A stretch of 64,000 nucleotides of DNA, taken from the NCBI RefSeq assembly GCF_041929205.1, contig NZ_JBHFNT010000202.1, one strand, 5' to 3'. Shown in pieces: positions 26,053 to 34,836 of this stretch. The DNA is from Floridanema evergladense (GTDB taxonomy: Bacteria > Cyanobacteriota > Cyanobacteriia > Cyanobacteriales > Aerosakkonemataceae). The notes under the pieces are model-generated. The model was not told the DNA's origin, did not search any database, and was given only the letters and a program-made list of their open reading frames with translations. Made by a program: the position numbers and the translations under genes. Each line of letters starts with the position of its first letter. The stretch's first letter is position 1.

Positions 26053-26733
26053 TCAGACTAGTCCTGTACGCAGAGCCACAACAGCTGCTTGAACGCGATC
26101 GTCTACAGACAGCTTGTTCATTATGCCACGAACATGAGTTTTCACTGTATTCGGACTTAAATAAAGAGCTTCAGCAATTTCGGGATTACTATAACCCTCC
26201 ACCATCAATTTCAGAACTTCTAGCTCTCTTTGAGACAAATTAGCTAAATTTCCCGTTGGCGACGGTGGTTTTAGATGCTCGATCACCTTGCGGGCAATTT
26301 GCGGATCGAGGTAAGTAGCACCCTCAGTAGCAGCTGCGATCGCCGTTAACAACTGTTCCACACTCGCACCCTTAATACAATAAGCATCCGCACCACTCGA
26401 AAGCGCCGCAATCACCTCCGTCTCCGCCGTATGCGAAGTCAACATCACCACACGCACCCCCGGCAAAGCCGCCTTAATTTGTTGCGTCGCCGCAATCCCA
26501 TCAAGTCGAGGCAATCCAATATCCATCACCACCACATCAGGCTTGAGTGCGATCGCCGCTTGTACCCCCAAATAACCATCCTCAGCTTGTCCCACCAAAT
26601 TAACCTGCGGATGATTCGCCAAAGACTGCTCCAACCCCAACAACATCATTGGATCGTCTTCCACAATCAACACTCGAACAGGTGCAGAAGCAGAATTAGA
26701 AGAACTATTTTCGGGACGTGATTCAAGAGACAT
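26053..26733 (-). CDS. NarL/FixJ-family response regulator
   Basis: In this 226-residue transcription factor, the receiver domain (about 20-135) has acidic Glu25-Asp26-Asp27, phospho-acceptor Asp71 in VVMDIGLP, Thr in MLTSH and Lys in YCIKGAS. A LuxR-type helix-turn-helix (about 160-225) reads LSQRELEVLKLMVEGYSNPEIAEALYLSPNTVKTHVRGIMNKL with normal spacing. No sensor kinase gene is adjacent. It precedes the tpsB-like gene by 1 bp, so it may regulate its own operon and secretion. Binding sites are not identified. Confidence 0.92.
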   Translation of the reverse strand: MSLESRPENSSSNSASAPVRVLIVEDDPMMLLGLEQSLANHPQVNLVGQAEDGYLGVQAAIALKPDVVVMDIGLPRLDGIAATQQIKAALPGVRVVMLTSHTAETEVIAALSSGADAYCIKGASVEQLLTAIAAATEGATYLDPQIARKVIEHLKPPSPTGNLANLSQRELEVLKLMVEGYSNPEIAEALYLSPNTVKTHVRGIMNKLSVDDRVQAAVVALRTGLV

Positions 26734-26979
26734 ATCTATAAAATCAATTGCAAAAAGAGGAATCAGGAATCGTGCCTACTGTCCACATAGTCTATCCGAT
26801 TTAATCAAAAAGGCAGAAGTTTTAAGTAATCAACGTCCCCTCGTCCCCTCTTCCCCCCTACCGACTTTTGATATAAAGTTCTATCATAAGTTTGGGTTTA
26901 AACTGAGCGAGAACCCATAAGTTGGAGAGCAGCTTGTACATTAGCTCAGAAACGAAAAGCTAAAAGAGGATTGAACACA

Positions 26980-27576
26980 ATGGCAATTGAATTGGCACCT
27001 TTACCATTCGACTACTCTGCCCTAGACCCGAAGATGTCGAAGTCAACCCTTGAATTCCATCACGACAAGCACCATGCTGCTTACGTTACCAACCTGAACA
27101 AATTAATTGAAGGCACCGAACTCGCCGACAAATCTTTAGAAGAAATCGTCGTTACCTCCTTCAAAGAAGGTAAAACTCCCATCTTCAACAACGCTGGTCA
27201 AGTGTGGAACCACAACTTCTTCTGGCAATCCTTGAAACCAGGTGGTGGTGGTACTCCCACTGGCGCATTAGCCGACAAAATCAATGCTGACTTCGGCAGC
27301 TTCGACAAATTCAAAGAAGAATTCAAGACCGCTGCTACTACTCAATTTGGTAGCGGTTGGGCTTGGTTGGTAGTTGACAACGGCACTCTGAAAGTTACCA
27401 AAACCCCCAACGCAGAAAACCCAGTAGTTCACGGACAAACTCCTCTGTTAACTTTGGACGTTTGGGAACACGCTTACTATTTGGATTACCAAAACAAGCG
27501 TCCCGACTTCATTACCACTTACTTAGAAAGCTTGGTTAACTGGGACTTTGCCGCAGAGAACTTCTCTAAAGCTTAA
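26980..27576 (+). CDS. sodB: Iron superoxide dismutase
   Basis: This 198-residue cytosolic enzyme dismutates superoxide. Metal ligands are apparent: His27 (LEFHHDKHHAAY region), the His in NHNFFW, and Asp/His in LDVWEHAYYLDYQNKR. The motifs GGGGTPTGAL and TTQFGSGWAWLV favour the iron type over manganese. ATG at 26980 is chosen because AAGAGGA lies 9 nt upstream; an in-frame TTG at 26971 overlaps that spacing. A strong terminator hairpin follows at 27617-27647. Confidence 0.95.
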   Translation: MAIELAPLPFDYSALDPKMSKSTLEFHHDKHHAAYVTNLNKLIEGTELADKSLEEIVVTSFKEGKTPIFNNAGQVWNHNFFWQSLKPGGGGTPTGALADKINADFGSFDKFKEEFKTAATTQFGSGWAWLVVDNGTLKVTKTPNAENPVVHGQTPLLTLDVWEHAYYLDYQNKRPDFITTYLESLVNWDFAAENFSKA

Positions 27577-27616
27577 AGCTTTTCCTTAATCAAATTTCCC
27601 ATAGAATACAAATTAG

Positions 27617-27647
27617 GACAGTCACGACTCAAACGTGGCTGTCTTTT
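27617..27647 (+). terminator. Rho-independent terminator after sodB
   Basis: The stem GACAGTCACG / CGTGGCTGTC (one G-T pair) has a 7-nt loop and is followed by TTTT. It lies 40 bp beyond the sodB stop. Confidence 0.8.
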
Positions 27648-27707
27648 AATTAGTTTAAACTTTTGGTACAGTTACAAAACTTGTTTAAGTTTATTAATGT
27701 CTCAATA

Positions 27708-27920
27708 ATGAATAGCCAAGAACTAGCACAATATTTAGAAGCAACAGACAGCATTTCCAAATCCTGGCTGTTAGTACAACTACGACTGAAAAAACTACAA
27801 GAAAGCCGTGCAGACCTTTCCCCAGAAGCTTATGCTGAGCAATTAGCAGACATTCATCAAGATTTGATGAACTTGGGAGAATGGTGGATTGGCAGGGAAG
27901 ATGAAGTTTTTGGTACTTAA
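27708..27920 (+). CDS. Small conserved cyanobacterial protein (70 aa)
   Basis: This 70-residue, mostly helical acidic protein starts MNSQELAQYLEATDSISKSW and ends GEWWIGREDEVFGT. ATG at 27708 is chosen; an earlier TTG would add unconserved residues that lie right after the sodB terminator. No motif allows a function call. It ends 34 bp before ppk on the same strand and may be co-transcribed with it. Confidence 0.65.
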   Translation: MNSQELAQYLEATDSISKSWLLVQLRLKKLQESRADLSPEAYAEQLADIHQDLMNLGEWWIGREDEVFGT

Positions 27921-27954
27921 GGTGATTACTTACTAATTTTTTTGAATTTTGTTT

Positions 27955-30090
27955 ATGACCAAAACTAAAAATACAACCACAGAAATTAATCTCAAAGAGC
28001 CAGAATACTATTTCAATCGGGAACTGAGTTGGTTGGAATTTAATTACCGTGTTTTGCATGAAGGGATTGATGAAAGAACGCCTTTAATTGAAAGATTGAA
28101 GTTTTTGGCGATTTTTAGCTCGAATTTGGATGAATTTTTCATGGTGCGAGTAGCTACTTTGCGGGAACAGTTAGAAGCGCAAGTAACTCGGTTAAGTCCT
28201 GATGGAATGTCTACTAAAGATCAATTAATAGCTATTAGCCAAAAATTGCGTCCTTTAGTAGAACTTCTCCACCAACATTTTGAGCAAGTATTACGCCCTT
28301 TGTTAGCAAAACATGGGGTGATTATACTGGACTATGTAGACTTAAATCAGGAGCAAAGAATTTATTTACAAAACTACTTTGACGAGCAGATTTTTCCGGT
28401 ACTTACACCTTTAGCTGTCGATCCTGGACATCCGTTTCCCCATATTTCCAATCTCAGTTTAAATTTGGCTGTGGTGATTCAAGACCCTGATACTAAAGAG
28501 GAGCTTTTTGCTAGGGTGAAAGTACCCCAAATGTTACCGCGATTTGTGGTGATGCCGGAAGCGTTACGGGTACAAACAGAGGGACAATCTTTAGTTTGGG
28601 TTGGTGTACCTTTGGAGCAGGTAATTGCTCATAATTTGGTTGCTTTGTTTCCGGGAATGAATGTGCAGGAATGTTATGCTTTCCGTATTACTCGGAATTC
28701 GGATATAGCTTTACAAGAAGATGAAGCGGATGATTTGTTATTAGCGATCGAACAAGAACTTCGCAAACGTCGCATTGGCGGATCGACTGTACGTTTGGAA
28801 ATTGATGCAACTGCTTCAGATTGGGTACGAAATACTTTGGTGCGGGAATTAGACCTAAGTGAAAATGATGTTTACGATGTGAATGGTTTGTTAGGACTGC
28901 GGGATTTAATGTCTTTTATGCAATTACCCCTTCCTGAGTTAAAAGACCCTACTTGGACACCTGTCATCCCAGCACGTTTTCGTCGCCTCGCGGAAATTGG
29001 TCAAGATGGAGAAAACATTTTCGATTTGATTTCGCAACGAGATTTATTAGTTCATCATCCTTATCATTCATTTGCCGCGACAGTACAGCGTTTTATTACC
29101 CAAGCAGCACACGATCCGAAGGTTTTAGCGATTAAAATGACCCTGTATCGGACTTCGGGAGATTCACCAATTGTTCAGGCTTTAATTGCAGCGGCAGAAA
29201 ATGGGAAACAAGTAGCTGTATTGGTGGAAATTAAAGCTCGGTTTGATGAAGAAAATAACATTCTTTGGGCTAAGAAGTTAGAGCAAGCTGGCGTTCATGT
29301 TGTCTACGGTTTGGTAGGATTAAAAACTCATACAAAAGTAGTTTTGGTAGTGCGTCGGGAAGATAATCATATTCGCCGTTATGTGCATATTGGAACGGGT
29401 AATTACAATCCAAAAACGGCGGGTTTATATACGGATTTGGGTTTGTTAAGTTGTCGAGAAGATTTAGGTGCGGATTTGACAGATTTGTTTAATTATTTAA
29501 CTGGTTATTCGCGTCAAAGGTCTTACCGGAAATTGTTGGTTGCGCCTGTGAATTTGCGCGATCGCATGATCGCCTTAATCCACAGGGAAATCGAACATTG
29601 CCAAAACGATCGTTCCGGTCGCATCGTCGCCAAAATGAACTCACTAGTAGACCCGCAAATTATTGCTAAACTCTACGAAGCTTCCCGTGCAGGCGTGGAA
29701 ATTGATTTGATTATCCGAGGAATTTGTTGTCTGCGTCCGGGATTCCCAAATGTCAGCGAAAATATCCGTGTAATTAGTATTATCGGTAGATTTCTAGAAC
29801 ATTCCCGCATTTTTTACTTCCAAAATGGCGGTCAGGAAGAAGTTTACATTGGTAGCGCTGATTGGATGAATCGAAACCTCACTCGACGGGTAGAAGCTGT
29901 TACTCCCGTAGAAGACTTAAATCTTGCTAAAGATTTGCAGGAAATTTTAGGTATTATGCTATCCGACAATCGCCAAGCTTGGGAATTACAACCAGACGGC
30001 AGTTATACTCAACGCCGTCCCTCGGACAATCTCCAAGAGCAAAGCGCTCAAAAAACACTAATGGAGATGGCTAGCAATTCCGGGAGTTAA
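27955..30090 (+). CDS. ppk: Polyphosphate kinase 1
   Basis: This 711-residue enzyme reversibly polymerises the gamma phosphate of ATP into polyphosphate. The N-terminal domain starts YYFNRELSWLEFNYRVLHEG, the classical PPK1 signature with FSSNLDEFFMVRVATL. The two PLD-like catalytic domains include AIKMTLYRTSGDSP, HIGTGNYNPKTAGLYTDL with the autophosphorylated His, and IGSADWMNRNLTRRVE near the end. ATG 27955 is used rather than the TTG two codons upstream. Cyanobacteria use the product as a phosphate store. Confidence 0.96.
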   Translation: MTKTKNTTTEINLKEPEYYFNRELSWLEFNYRVLHEGIDERTPLIERLKFLAIFSSNLDEFFMVRVATLREQLEAQVTRLSPDGMSTKDQLIAISQKLRPLVELLHQHFEQVLRPLLAKHGVIILDYVDLNQEQRIYLQNYFDEQIFPVLTPLAVDPGHPFPHISNLSLNLAVVIQDPDTKEELFARVKVPQMLPRFVVMPEALRVQTEGQSLVWVGVPLEQVIAHNLVALFPGMNVQECYAFRITRNSDIALQEDEADDLLLAIEQELRKRRIGGSTVRLEIDATASDWVRNTLVRELDLSENDVYDVNGLLGLRDLMSFMQLPLPELKDPTWTPVIPARFRRLAEIGQDGENIFDLISQRDLLVHHPYHSFAATVQRFITQAAHDPKVLAIKMTLYRTSGDSPIVQALIAAAENGKQVAVLVEIKARFDEENNILWAKKLEQAGVHVVYGLVGLKTHTKVVLVVRREDNHIRRYVHIGTGNYNPKTAGLYTDLGLLSCREDLGADLTDLFNYLTGYSRQRSYRKLLVAPVNLRDRMIALIHREIEHCQNDRSGRIVAKMNSLVDPQIIAKLYEASRAGVEIDLIIRGICCLRPGFPNVSENIRVISIIGRFLEHSRIFYFQNGGQEEVYIGSADWMNRNLTRRVEAVTPVEDLNLAKDLQEILGIMLSDNRQAWELQPDGSYTQRRPSDNLQEQSAQKTLMEMASNSGS

Positions 30091-30432
30091 ACCAAGCGTC
30101 TAAGTGATAATACGGGATAACCAGGTCAGTAACTCCGGGTTTTTCCCTATTAATTTCCTTAGATTTACGGATTCGCAAAAATCTGATTTCCGGGCAAAAT
30201 ATAAAATAATCATAATTTTGCAAATCTGTTTTTCGCTCGTCTATCCCTCATTAACTCTAGTTTTCTGCCTTCAAGACAGGTAAAACCTAAGCGTTTTTGT
30301 GGTTTACAATTTCTTTAAAAAACAACAACAATCATCTATGCTGGATTCAATCAAATGGTAGAGGGAATAAACTGTTAATCAGCGTAAACTAGTGGAATAA
30401 TACACCAACTGTTGAGAAACTTTTGAGAGGAA
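30091..30432. other. Intergenic region, ppk to response regulator
   Basis: This 342-bp AT-rich gap holds the 3' end of the ppk transcript and the promoter of the response-regulator gene. I see no coding frame, clean terminator or repeat. Confidence 0.5.
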
Positions 30433-30867
30433 ATGTTGTCATATTACGATCCGTCGAGTGTCCGTGTTCTAGTGGTTGACGATCATGAACTAACTCGTCT
30501 CAGCCTCAAACTAGCACTCTCTAGCCAAAAAAACATCCAACTTGTTGGCTTGGCTAGCAATGGACAAGAGGCTATTAAAATGGTGGAATCCCATCACCCT
30601 GATGTGATTATCCTGGATCTCCATATGCCTATTATGGATGGGTGGAGTGCTTCGAGCTATATCAAAAGCATTGACCCGCAGGCTCAAATTATAGCCTATT
30701 CAGCAATGGAGGAGACACAAGCGATCGCACTCCAACAAAAATCTACTTTCGATGCCTTTTGTAGCAAAGAAACAGCTACCCAAGAATTAATCCAGCTAGT
30801 AAACGAACTAGCACAAAAAGCTGATTCCTCTACTAGCTCCGCTGTCAAGATGGAAGTAAACAGTTAA
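30433..30867 (+). CDS. Single-domain response regulator (CheY-like)
   Basis: This 144-residue receiver has no output domain. Key residues are VDDHE (Asp16, Asp17), phospho-acceptor Asp62 in IILDLHMP, Ser in IAYSAM, and a Lys in FCSKETA. The C-terminal 20 residues are a Ser/Thr-rich tail. It must act by protein contact or as a phosphate relay; no kinase is adjacent. The ribosome site GAGAGG is only 2 nt from ATG 30433, so translation might really begin at the following TTG codon or a little downstream. Confidence 0.88.
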   Translation: MLSYYDPSSVRVLVVDDHELTRLSLKLALSSQKNIQLVGLASNGQEAIKMVESHHPDVIILDLHMPIMDGWSASSYIKSIDPQAQIIAYSAMEETQAIALQQKSTFDAFCSKETATQELIQLVNELAQKADSSTSSAVKMEVNS

Positions 30868-31049
30868 ATAGTTTCCGACTCAGGAAAAGTCCGGTTAAAT
30901 TCCTCGATCAGGTCGTCTATTTCTTCTAACGCTTGATTAACATCTATTCTAAGGGTGCCTAAATCTGGTTGCTCCAAAAGCCGCAACAAGGTTTCGCGTT
31001 TACTTTCAATCACAGAAATGCGCTCTTTCAGGGTCTGGGGGTCGATCAT
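30864..31049 (-). CDS. Small helical protein (61 aa)
   Basis: This 61-residue acidic, all-helical protein (KERISVIESKRETLLRLLEQ...NQALEEIDDLIEEF) is probably a coiled-coil hairpin. It converges with the response-regulator gene, and their last 4 bp overlap tail to tail. The family is not recognised. Together with the next gene on the same strand it could form a two-gene unit (51 bp gap). Confidence 0.6.
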   Translation of the reverse strand: MIDPQTLKERISVIESKRETLLRLLEQPDLGTLRIDVNQALEEIDDLIEEFNRTFPESETI

Positions 31050-31100
31050 CTTAATAATTAGTGCTATTCAAAAGTGCTAATCAAACTCTTAAATCCAAGT

Positions 31101-31358
31101 CTATCTTAGGAAAGGTGGTCTTTCATCATCCTTGGGCTTATTTTTCACACTTTCGGCAATGAAGCGCTTCAAAGCTTTTTCCCGATTTTTCATGAAAGCA
31201 GCCCAAAAACCAGGGTGAAATTCATCCATAGTTTTAGCCAGCGCCCAGACATCTACCGCCAATATATTATAAAGAGTTTCATCTTCCCGCTTGAGCGAGT
31301 TAATTTGTTCGAGAATGGTACGTTCTTGAGTTTCGGGACTGTTTCCATTAGGGTTCAT
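31101..31358 (-). CDS. Small conserved hypothetical protein (85 aa)
   Basis: This 85-residue soluble protein has an N-terminal polar tail (MNPNGNSPETQERT), a helical core with LAVDVWALAKTMDEFHPGFWAAFMKNRE, and a basic and acidic C-terminus. No signal peptide or known motif is seen. I believe it is a cyanobacterial conserved hypothetical; function unknown. A MITE copy (31476-31650) sits upstream of its start and may influence the promoter region. Confidence 0.6.
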   Translation of the reverse strand: MNPNGNSPETQERTILEQINSLKREDETLYNILAVDVWALAKTMDEFHPGFWAAFMKNREKALKRFIAESVKNKPKDDERPPFLR

Positions 31359-31475
31359 AGGAGATTTCAGTAATTAAAATATCAAAAATACTGCATCAAA
31401 ATACCAACAGAGAATCTTTTTGGCTGTCTGTCCAAAAATCAACTCTTCCAAAGGTAGCTATTCGGTAAGAATTAC

Positions 31476-31650
31476 GGCTCTCCCGTACTCATGGTGATAA
31501 GTAAACCTAATTAATTAGCAAAGTGCTTACTCCACAAGGTTTCCCAGTCACTAGGCTTCGACGTGAGCGCTCAGCCGAACGTCCCCAGTCCCCAGTCCCC
31601 AGTCCCCAGTCCCTAAAACCAGGGTTTTCCACCACAAGTACGGGAGAGCC
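31476..31650 (-). mobile_element. MITE-like element, copy 2 (175 bp, inverted, with internal insert)
   Basis: It has the same GGCTCTCCCGTA ends as copies at 290 and 33620 but opposite orientation. Compared with them it carries one extra heptamer and about 30 bp of extra sequence including GAGCGCTCAGCC. The flanks show no clean 8-bp duplication. It fills most of the 31359-31707 gap. Confidence 0.75.
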
Positions 31651-31707
31651 AAACTGAGTTACGAAATTAGAGAATAATAAAAATTACCAATTTAACTACC
31701 TAACACT

Positions 31708-32253
31708 ATGTTACGTCAAACTTCGTTGGCAACTCTAGGAATGAGCCTGGGAAGTATTTTAACTACTGTGGGTTTCATCGCTTATTTTGCCAATAATCCC
31801 ACCTTAAATCTAGTAGGATTCTTTTACGGGTTTCCACTGTTACTGGGAGGATTGGCACTTAAGGGTTCTGAACTAAAACCTATACCCTTCTCTCAACCTA
31901 CTCCGGCAAACATTCTGGAACTGCGAAATCAGCAAGCGACAAAAACTCAAACCAAGCTACGTAAGGACTTGACTAGTTACAAATATGGACAAGATGCTCA
32001 TTTAGATAGAGCTTTGGCTCAAGTAGGTTTAAGCCCTACGGAAGAAAAAAGACCACAAATTACCGGAATCCGGGAAACGGAAGTCAAAGGTGCTTATACT
32101 TTGGTGCTGGAGTTTGATTCGCCGTTACTACCGTTACAGGTGTGGGAAGAACAACAGGGAAAAATCGAGACTTTTTTTGGCCCTGGTATTAAAGCTGAGT
32201 TGCAACAGCCAGAAAATAATCGAATAGAGCTATCTTTAATCGCGTCGCCCTGA
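31708..32253 (+). CDS. DUF2854 membrane protein
   Basis: This 181-residue protein has two predicted membrane helices near the N-terminus (SLGSILTTVGFIAYFANN and LVGFFYGFPLLLGGLALKG) and a soluble C-terminal domain from about residue 60. The pattern matches DUF2854, found in cyanobacteria and plastids. Its molecular role is not established to my knowledge. It is preceded by a MITE copy and followed by a strong inverted repeat, so it is probably monocistronic. Confidence 0.8.
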   Translation: MLRQTSLATLGMSLGSILTTVGFIAYFANNPTLNLVGFFYGFPLLLGGLALKGSELKPIPFSQPTPANILELRNQQATKTQTKLRKDLTSYKYGQDAHLDRALAQVGLSPTEEKRPQITGIRETEVKGAYTLVLEFDSPLLPLQVWEEQQGKIETFFGPGIKAELQQPENNRIELSLIASP

Positions 32254-32256
32254 GTT

Positions 32257-32304
32257 AGGGACTGAGGGAGATGGGGGGATGGGGAGGTGGGGAGGTGGGG
32301 GGAA
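32257..32304. repeat. GGGGATG/GGGGAGGT short tandem repeat
   Basis: Degenerate G-rich 7-8 bp units lie directly after the DUF2854 stop codon. Confidence 0.7.
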
Positions 32305-32334
32305 AGATGTAGCATTATTTTTTCTATTCGATTT

Positions 32335-32389
32335 TAGGAATCTGGGGAGAAGGAGACAAAGGTTATTTCTCCTTCTCCCCAGATTCCTA
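32335..32389. terminator. Perfect 22-bp inverted repeat between convergent genes
   Basis: The arms 32335-32356 and 32368-32389 are perfectly complementary around an 11-nt loop (core TCTGGGGAGAAGGAG). The right arm includes the stop codon of the GT4 gene. A stem of this strength between convergent genes fits a two-way terminator, although a long T-run is absent. Confidence 0.6.
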
Positions 32390-33538
32390 CTTTGGTATAA
32401 CCACAGCACGATCTGTAGCATTTAACAATTCTTGTAGTTTTTGGCGAAAAGCAGTTCTACCGAATTGGGCTAAAGACTCTTCTCGTAACCATTTTCCGTC
32501 GCAACGTTGGTCTTTGCCTTGGAGAATTTCTTGACAAGCTGTTGCTACCGCTTCTGAGTTACGGTGTGGGACTCGCCAACCCAAGCGTCCATCCTGTAAA
32601 GGGTCTGCTGAACCGTCAGCGTCACCAGACAATACGGGAACACCACAAGCCATTGCTTCTAAGTACACGATGCCAAATCCTTCTTGTGAAGGCATGATAT
32701 AGGCATCAGCCAGACGATAATGTTCGACTAGTTGTTCTGTTGGGATGAAACCTGCAAAAACTACTCTGTCACCGACACCCAAATCTTTGGCTAACTGGGC
32801 TAGTCTGGGTTGGTCGTCACCTCGACCGATAATTAAGTATTTTACGTTGGGGAAGGCTTGCGCGATCGCAGGTAACGCCCGAATCGTCACATCTACACCT
32901 TTATAAATGTCCCCGGACCACAGTCGCGCCACAGTCATCAACACCCTAGCACCTGCCAAATTATACTTTTCCACTAAAGCCTGATTCTTCTCTCCCGGAG
33001 TAAAGGTTTCGCCATCTACACAACAAGGGAGAAATTCCACCAACTTGGGATTAATTTGATTAGTTTGACAAGCTCGATCGCGACTATAACGGCTAATTGT
33101 CCAAATTCCCGACGCTTGTTGCAAAGCTTTTTGATATCTGGGTGATAACGGTTCCCAAACTTCTTTACCATAAGTCAAAACAGTATAACGAATTCCGCTA
33201 ATTTGGCAAAGTGTTTGAATTAAAGGTGCTAAATTAATGTGACCGCAGAAAACATGATCGGGACGATATTGCCACAAATAAATTGCGAAATTAGCAATCA
33301 TCCAAACTCGTCCTAACATCGGATTTCTAGTCTTAAAATAATGAAATTTCAACTTCTCGGTAGCAAAGGGATTATGCTTTACTGGTGCGTCACGAAGTAA
33401 AAATATATCAGCAGTAGATGGTTCGGATAATTCCCCATAAGCCCGCCAAATATCTTTAACGTAGGATTGAATCCCTCCTTCAACACCAAGGATTTCTAAG
33501 AAAACAAATAAGTACCGCTTTTCTCTGTTCATTTTCAT
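32387..33538 (-). CDS. Family 4 glycosyltransferase
   Basis: This 383-residue GT-B fold enzyme has an N-terminal domain starting FVFLEILGVEGGIQSYV (glycine-rich acceptor loop). The C-terminal nucleotide-sugar domain has LMTVARLWSGDIYKGVD, LIIGRGDD and the E-x7-E motif region PSQEGFGIVYLEAMACGVPVLSG. Length is normal. Together with the gmd-like gene 240 bp upstream on the same strand it suggests synthesis of an exopolysaccharide or O-antigen-like glycan. A MITE copy sits between the two genes, so co-transcription is uncertain. Donor and acceptor are unknown. Confidence 0.9.
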   Translation of the reverse strand: MKMNREKRYLFVFLEILGVEGGIQSYVKDIWRAYGELSEPSTADIFLLRDAPVKHNPFATEKLKFHYFKTRNPMLGRVWMIANFAIYLWQYRPDHVFCGHINLAPLIQTLCQISGIRYTVLTYGKEVWEPLSPRYQKALQQASGIWTISRYSRDRACQTNQINPKLVEFLPCCVDGETFTPGEKNQALVEKYNLAGARVLMTVARLWSGDIYKGVDVTIRALPAIAQAFPNVKYLIIGRGDDQPRLAQLAKDLGVGDRVVFAGFIPTEQLVEHYRLADAYIMPSQEGFGIVYLEAMACGVPVLSGDADGSADPLQDGRLGWRVPHRNSEAVATACQEILQGKDQRCDGKWLREESLAQFGRTAFRQKLQELLNATDRAVVIPK

Positions 33539-33619
33539 TCTTATCCTTAATTTATTATTTATATAATTCCCAAGTTAAAACTAAAACTAACTCTTAGATC
33601 CGGCTTTTCTAAACTGATG

Positions 33620-33753
33620 GGCTCTCCCGTACTTGTGGTGGAAAACTCTGGTTTTAGGGACTGGGGACTGGGGACTAGGGACTGGGAAACCTTGTGGAGT
33701 AAGCACTTGGCTAATTAATTAGGTTTACTTATCACCACGATTACGGGAGAGCC
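33620..33753 (+). mobile_element. MITE-like element, copy 3 (134 bp) with perfect 8-bp target duplication
   Basis: The inverted ends GGCTCTCCCGTA enclose the element and it is flanked on both sides by AACTGATG (33612-33619 and 33754-33761). It is almost identical to copy 1 at 290-423 and holds the same GGGACTG heptamer core. The exact duplication marks a relatively recent insertion, here between the GT4 and gmd-like genes. Confidence 0.88.
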
Positions 33754-33780
33754 AACTGATGTCTCTCCTGTTTCCCTGAA

Positions 33781-34770
33781 CTAAGACTTAACGCTAGTAA
33801 CAATTGTTCCATTCTGCAATCGCTCTAAATCTTTGAGTACCATTTTTTCTAACAGGTTGTCAAAGCTCAATTGAGGTTGCCATTGGAGTTTTTGCTTGGC
33901 TTTTTTAGAGTTAGCTGCTAATAGAAAATGTTCGTCCGATCGAACTAAATTGGGATTCACCACTACGTAGCGCGTCCAATCTAACCCCACACATTCAAAA
34001 GCGGTAGCTACTAATTCTTTAACACTATGCAATTTTCCGGTGCCAATTACGTAATCTTCTGGCTTTTCTTGTTGCAACATCTGCCACATACTTTCTACGT
34101 AATCACCTGCATAACCCCAATCGCGCTTAGCTTCTAAGTTGCCAATTTCCAGACGATCGCTAATTCCCAGTTTAATTGCTGCTGCTGCCAAACAAACTTT
34201 TCGACTCACAAACTGTGTGGGTCGGCGGGGAGATTCATGATTGTATAAAATGCCACTACAAGCAAACAAACCGTAACGCTGCCGATAATGCACCATTGTC
34301 CAATGGGCGTGTAATTTGGCGGTGGCGTAAGGATTCAGCGGTCGAAAGGGGGTATTTTCATCTTGTGGCGATCGTTCCACTTGACCAAACATTTCCGAAC
34401 TGCTAGCTTGATAAAATCGAGTTGCCAAACCTGCTTGACGAATCGCCATTAACAATCTAGTTGTCGTTCCAGCAATTACATCCAAAGTGGCGAGAGGGTC
34501 ATTCCAAGAATCTGGAACAAAACTAGGAGCAGCTAAATGATAAATTTCTTGAGGTTGTACTTGTTCGAGTAAGCCAGAAAGCACTCTACTATCACTCAGA
34601 TCAACGGCATAAATCTCTAGTTTATTCACTAAAGAACCCAACTTAGCCAGACTACTTTGCCGTTGAGGTAATATCAAGCCTACCACTCGATAACCCTTTT
34701 GCAAAAGGAATCGGCTTAAGTAATAACCGTCTTGACCTGTAACTCCTGTAATTAGTGCTGTCTTAGTCAT
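33781..34770 (-). CDS. gmd: GDP-mannose 4,6-dehydratase-like NAD(P) sugar dehydratase
   Basis: This 329-residue short-chain dehydrogenase/reductase of extended type has an N-terminal Rossmann motif ALITGVTGQDGYYLSRFL, catalytic Ser in ASSSEMFG, Tyr and Lys in NPYATAKLHAH, and the GMD hallmark NHESPRRPTQFVSRKV. GMD makes GDP-4-keto-6-deoxymannose, precursor of fucose and related sugars. The protein is slightly shorter than most GMDs (about 340-370). The nearby mannose-1-phosphate guanylyltransferase-like fusion (40.8-43.4 kb) could supply its substrate. Related activities such as GDP-rhamnose synthesis cannot be excluded. Confidence 0.85.
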   Translation of the reverse strand: MTKTALITGVTGQDGYYLSRFLLQKGYRVVGLILPQRQSSLAKLGSLVNKLEIYAVDLSDSRVLSGLLEQVQPQEIYHLAAPSFVPDSWNDPLATLDVIAGTTTRLLMAIRQAGLATRFYQASSSEMFGQVERSPQDENTPFRPLNPYATAKLHAHWTMVHYRQRYGLFACSGILYNHESPRRPTQFVSRKVCLAAAAIKLGISDRLEIGNLEAKRDWGYAGDYVESMWQMLQQEKPEDYVIGTGKLHSVKELVATAFECVGLDWTRYVVVNPNLVRSDEHFLLAANSKKAKQKLQWQPQLSFDNLLEKMVLKDLERLQNGTIVTSVKS

Positions 34771-34836
34771 TAGTCATTAGTCATTAGTCATTAGAACTTT
34801 TTTTCCCAGTCACCTTGTCACCTTGTCCCCAAACTT

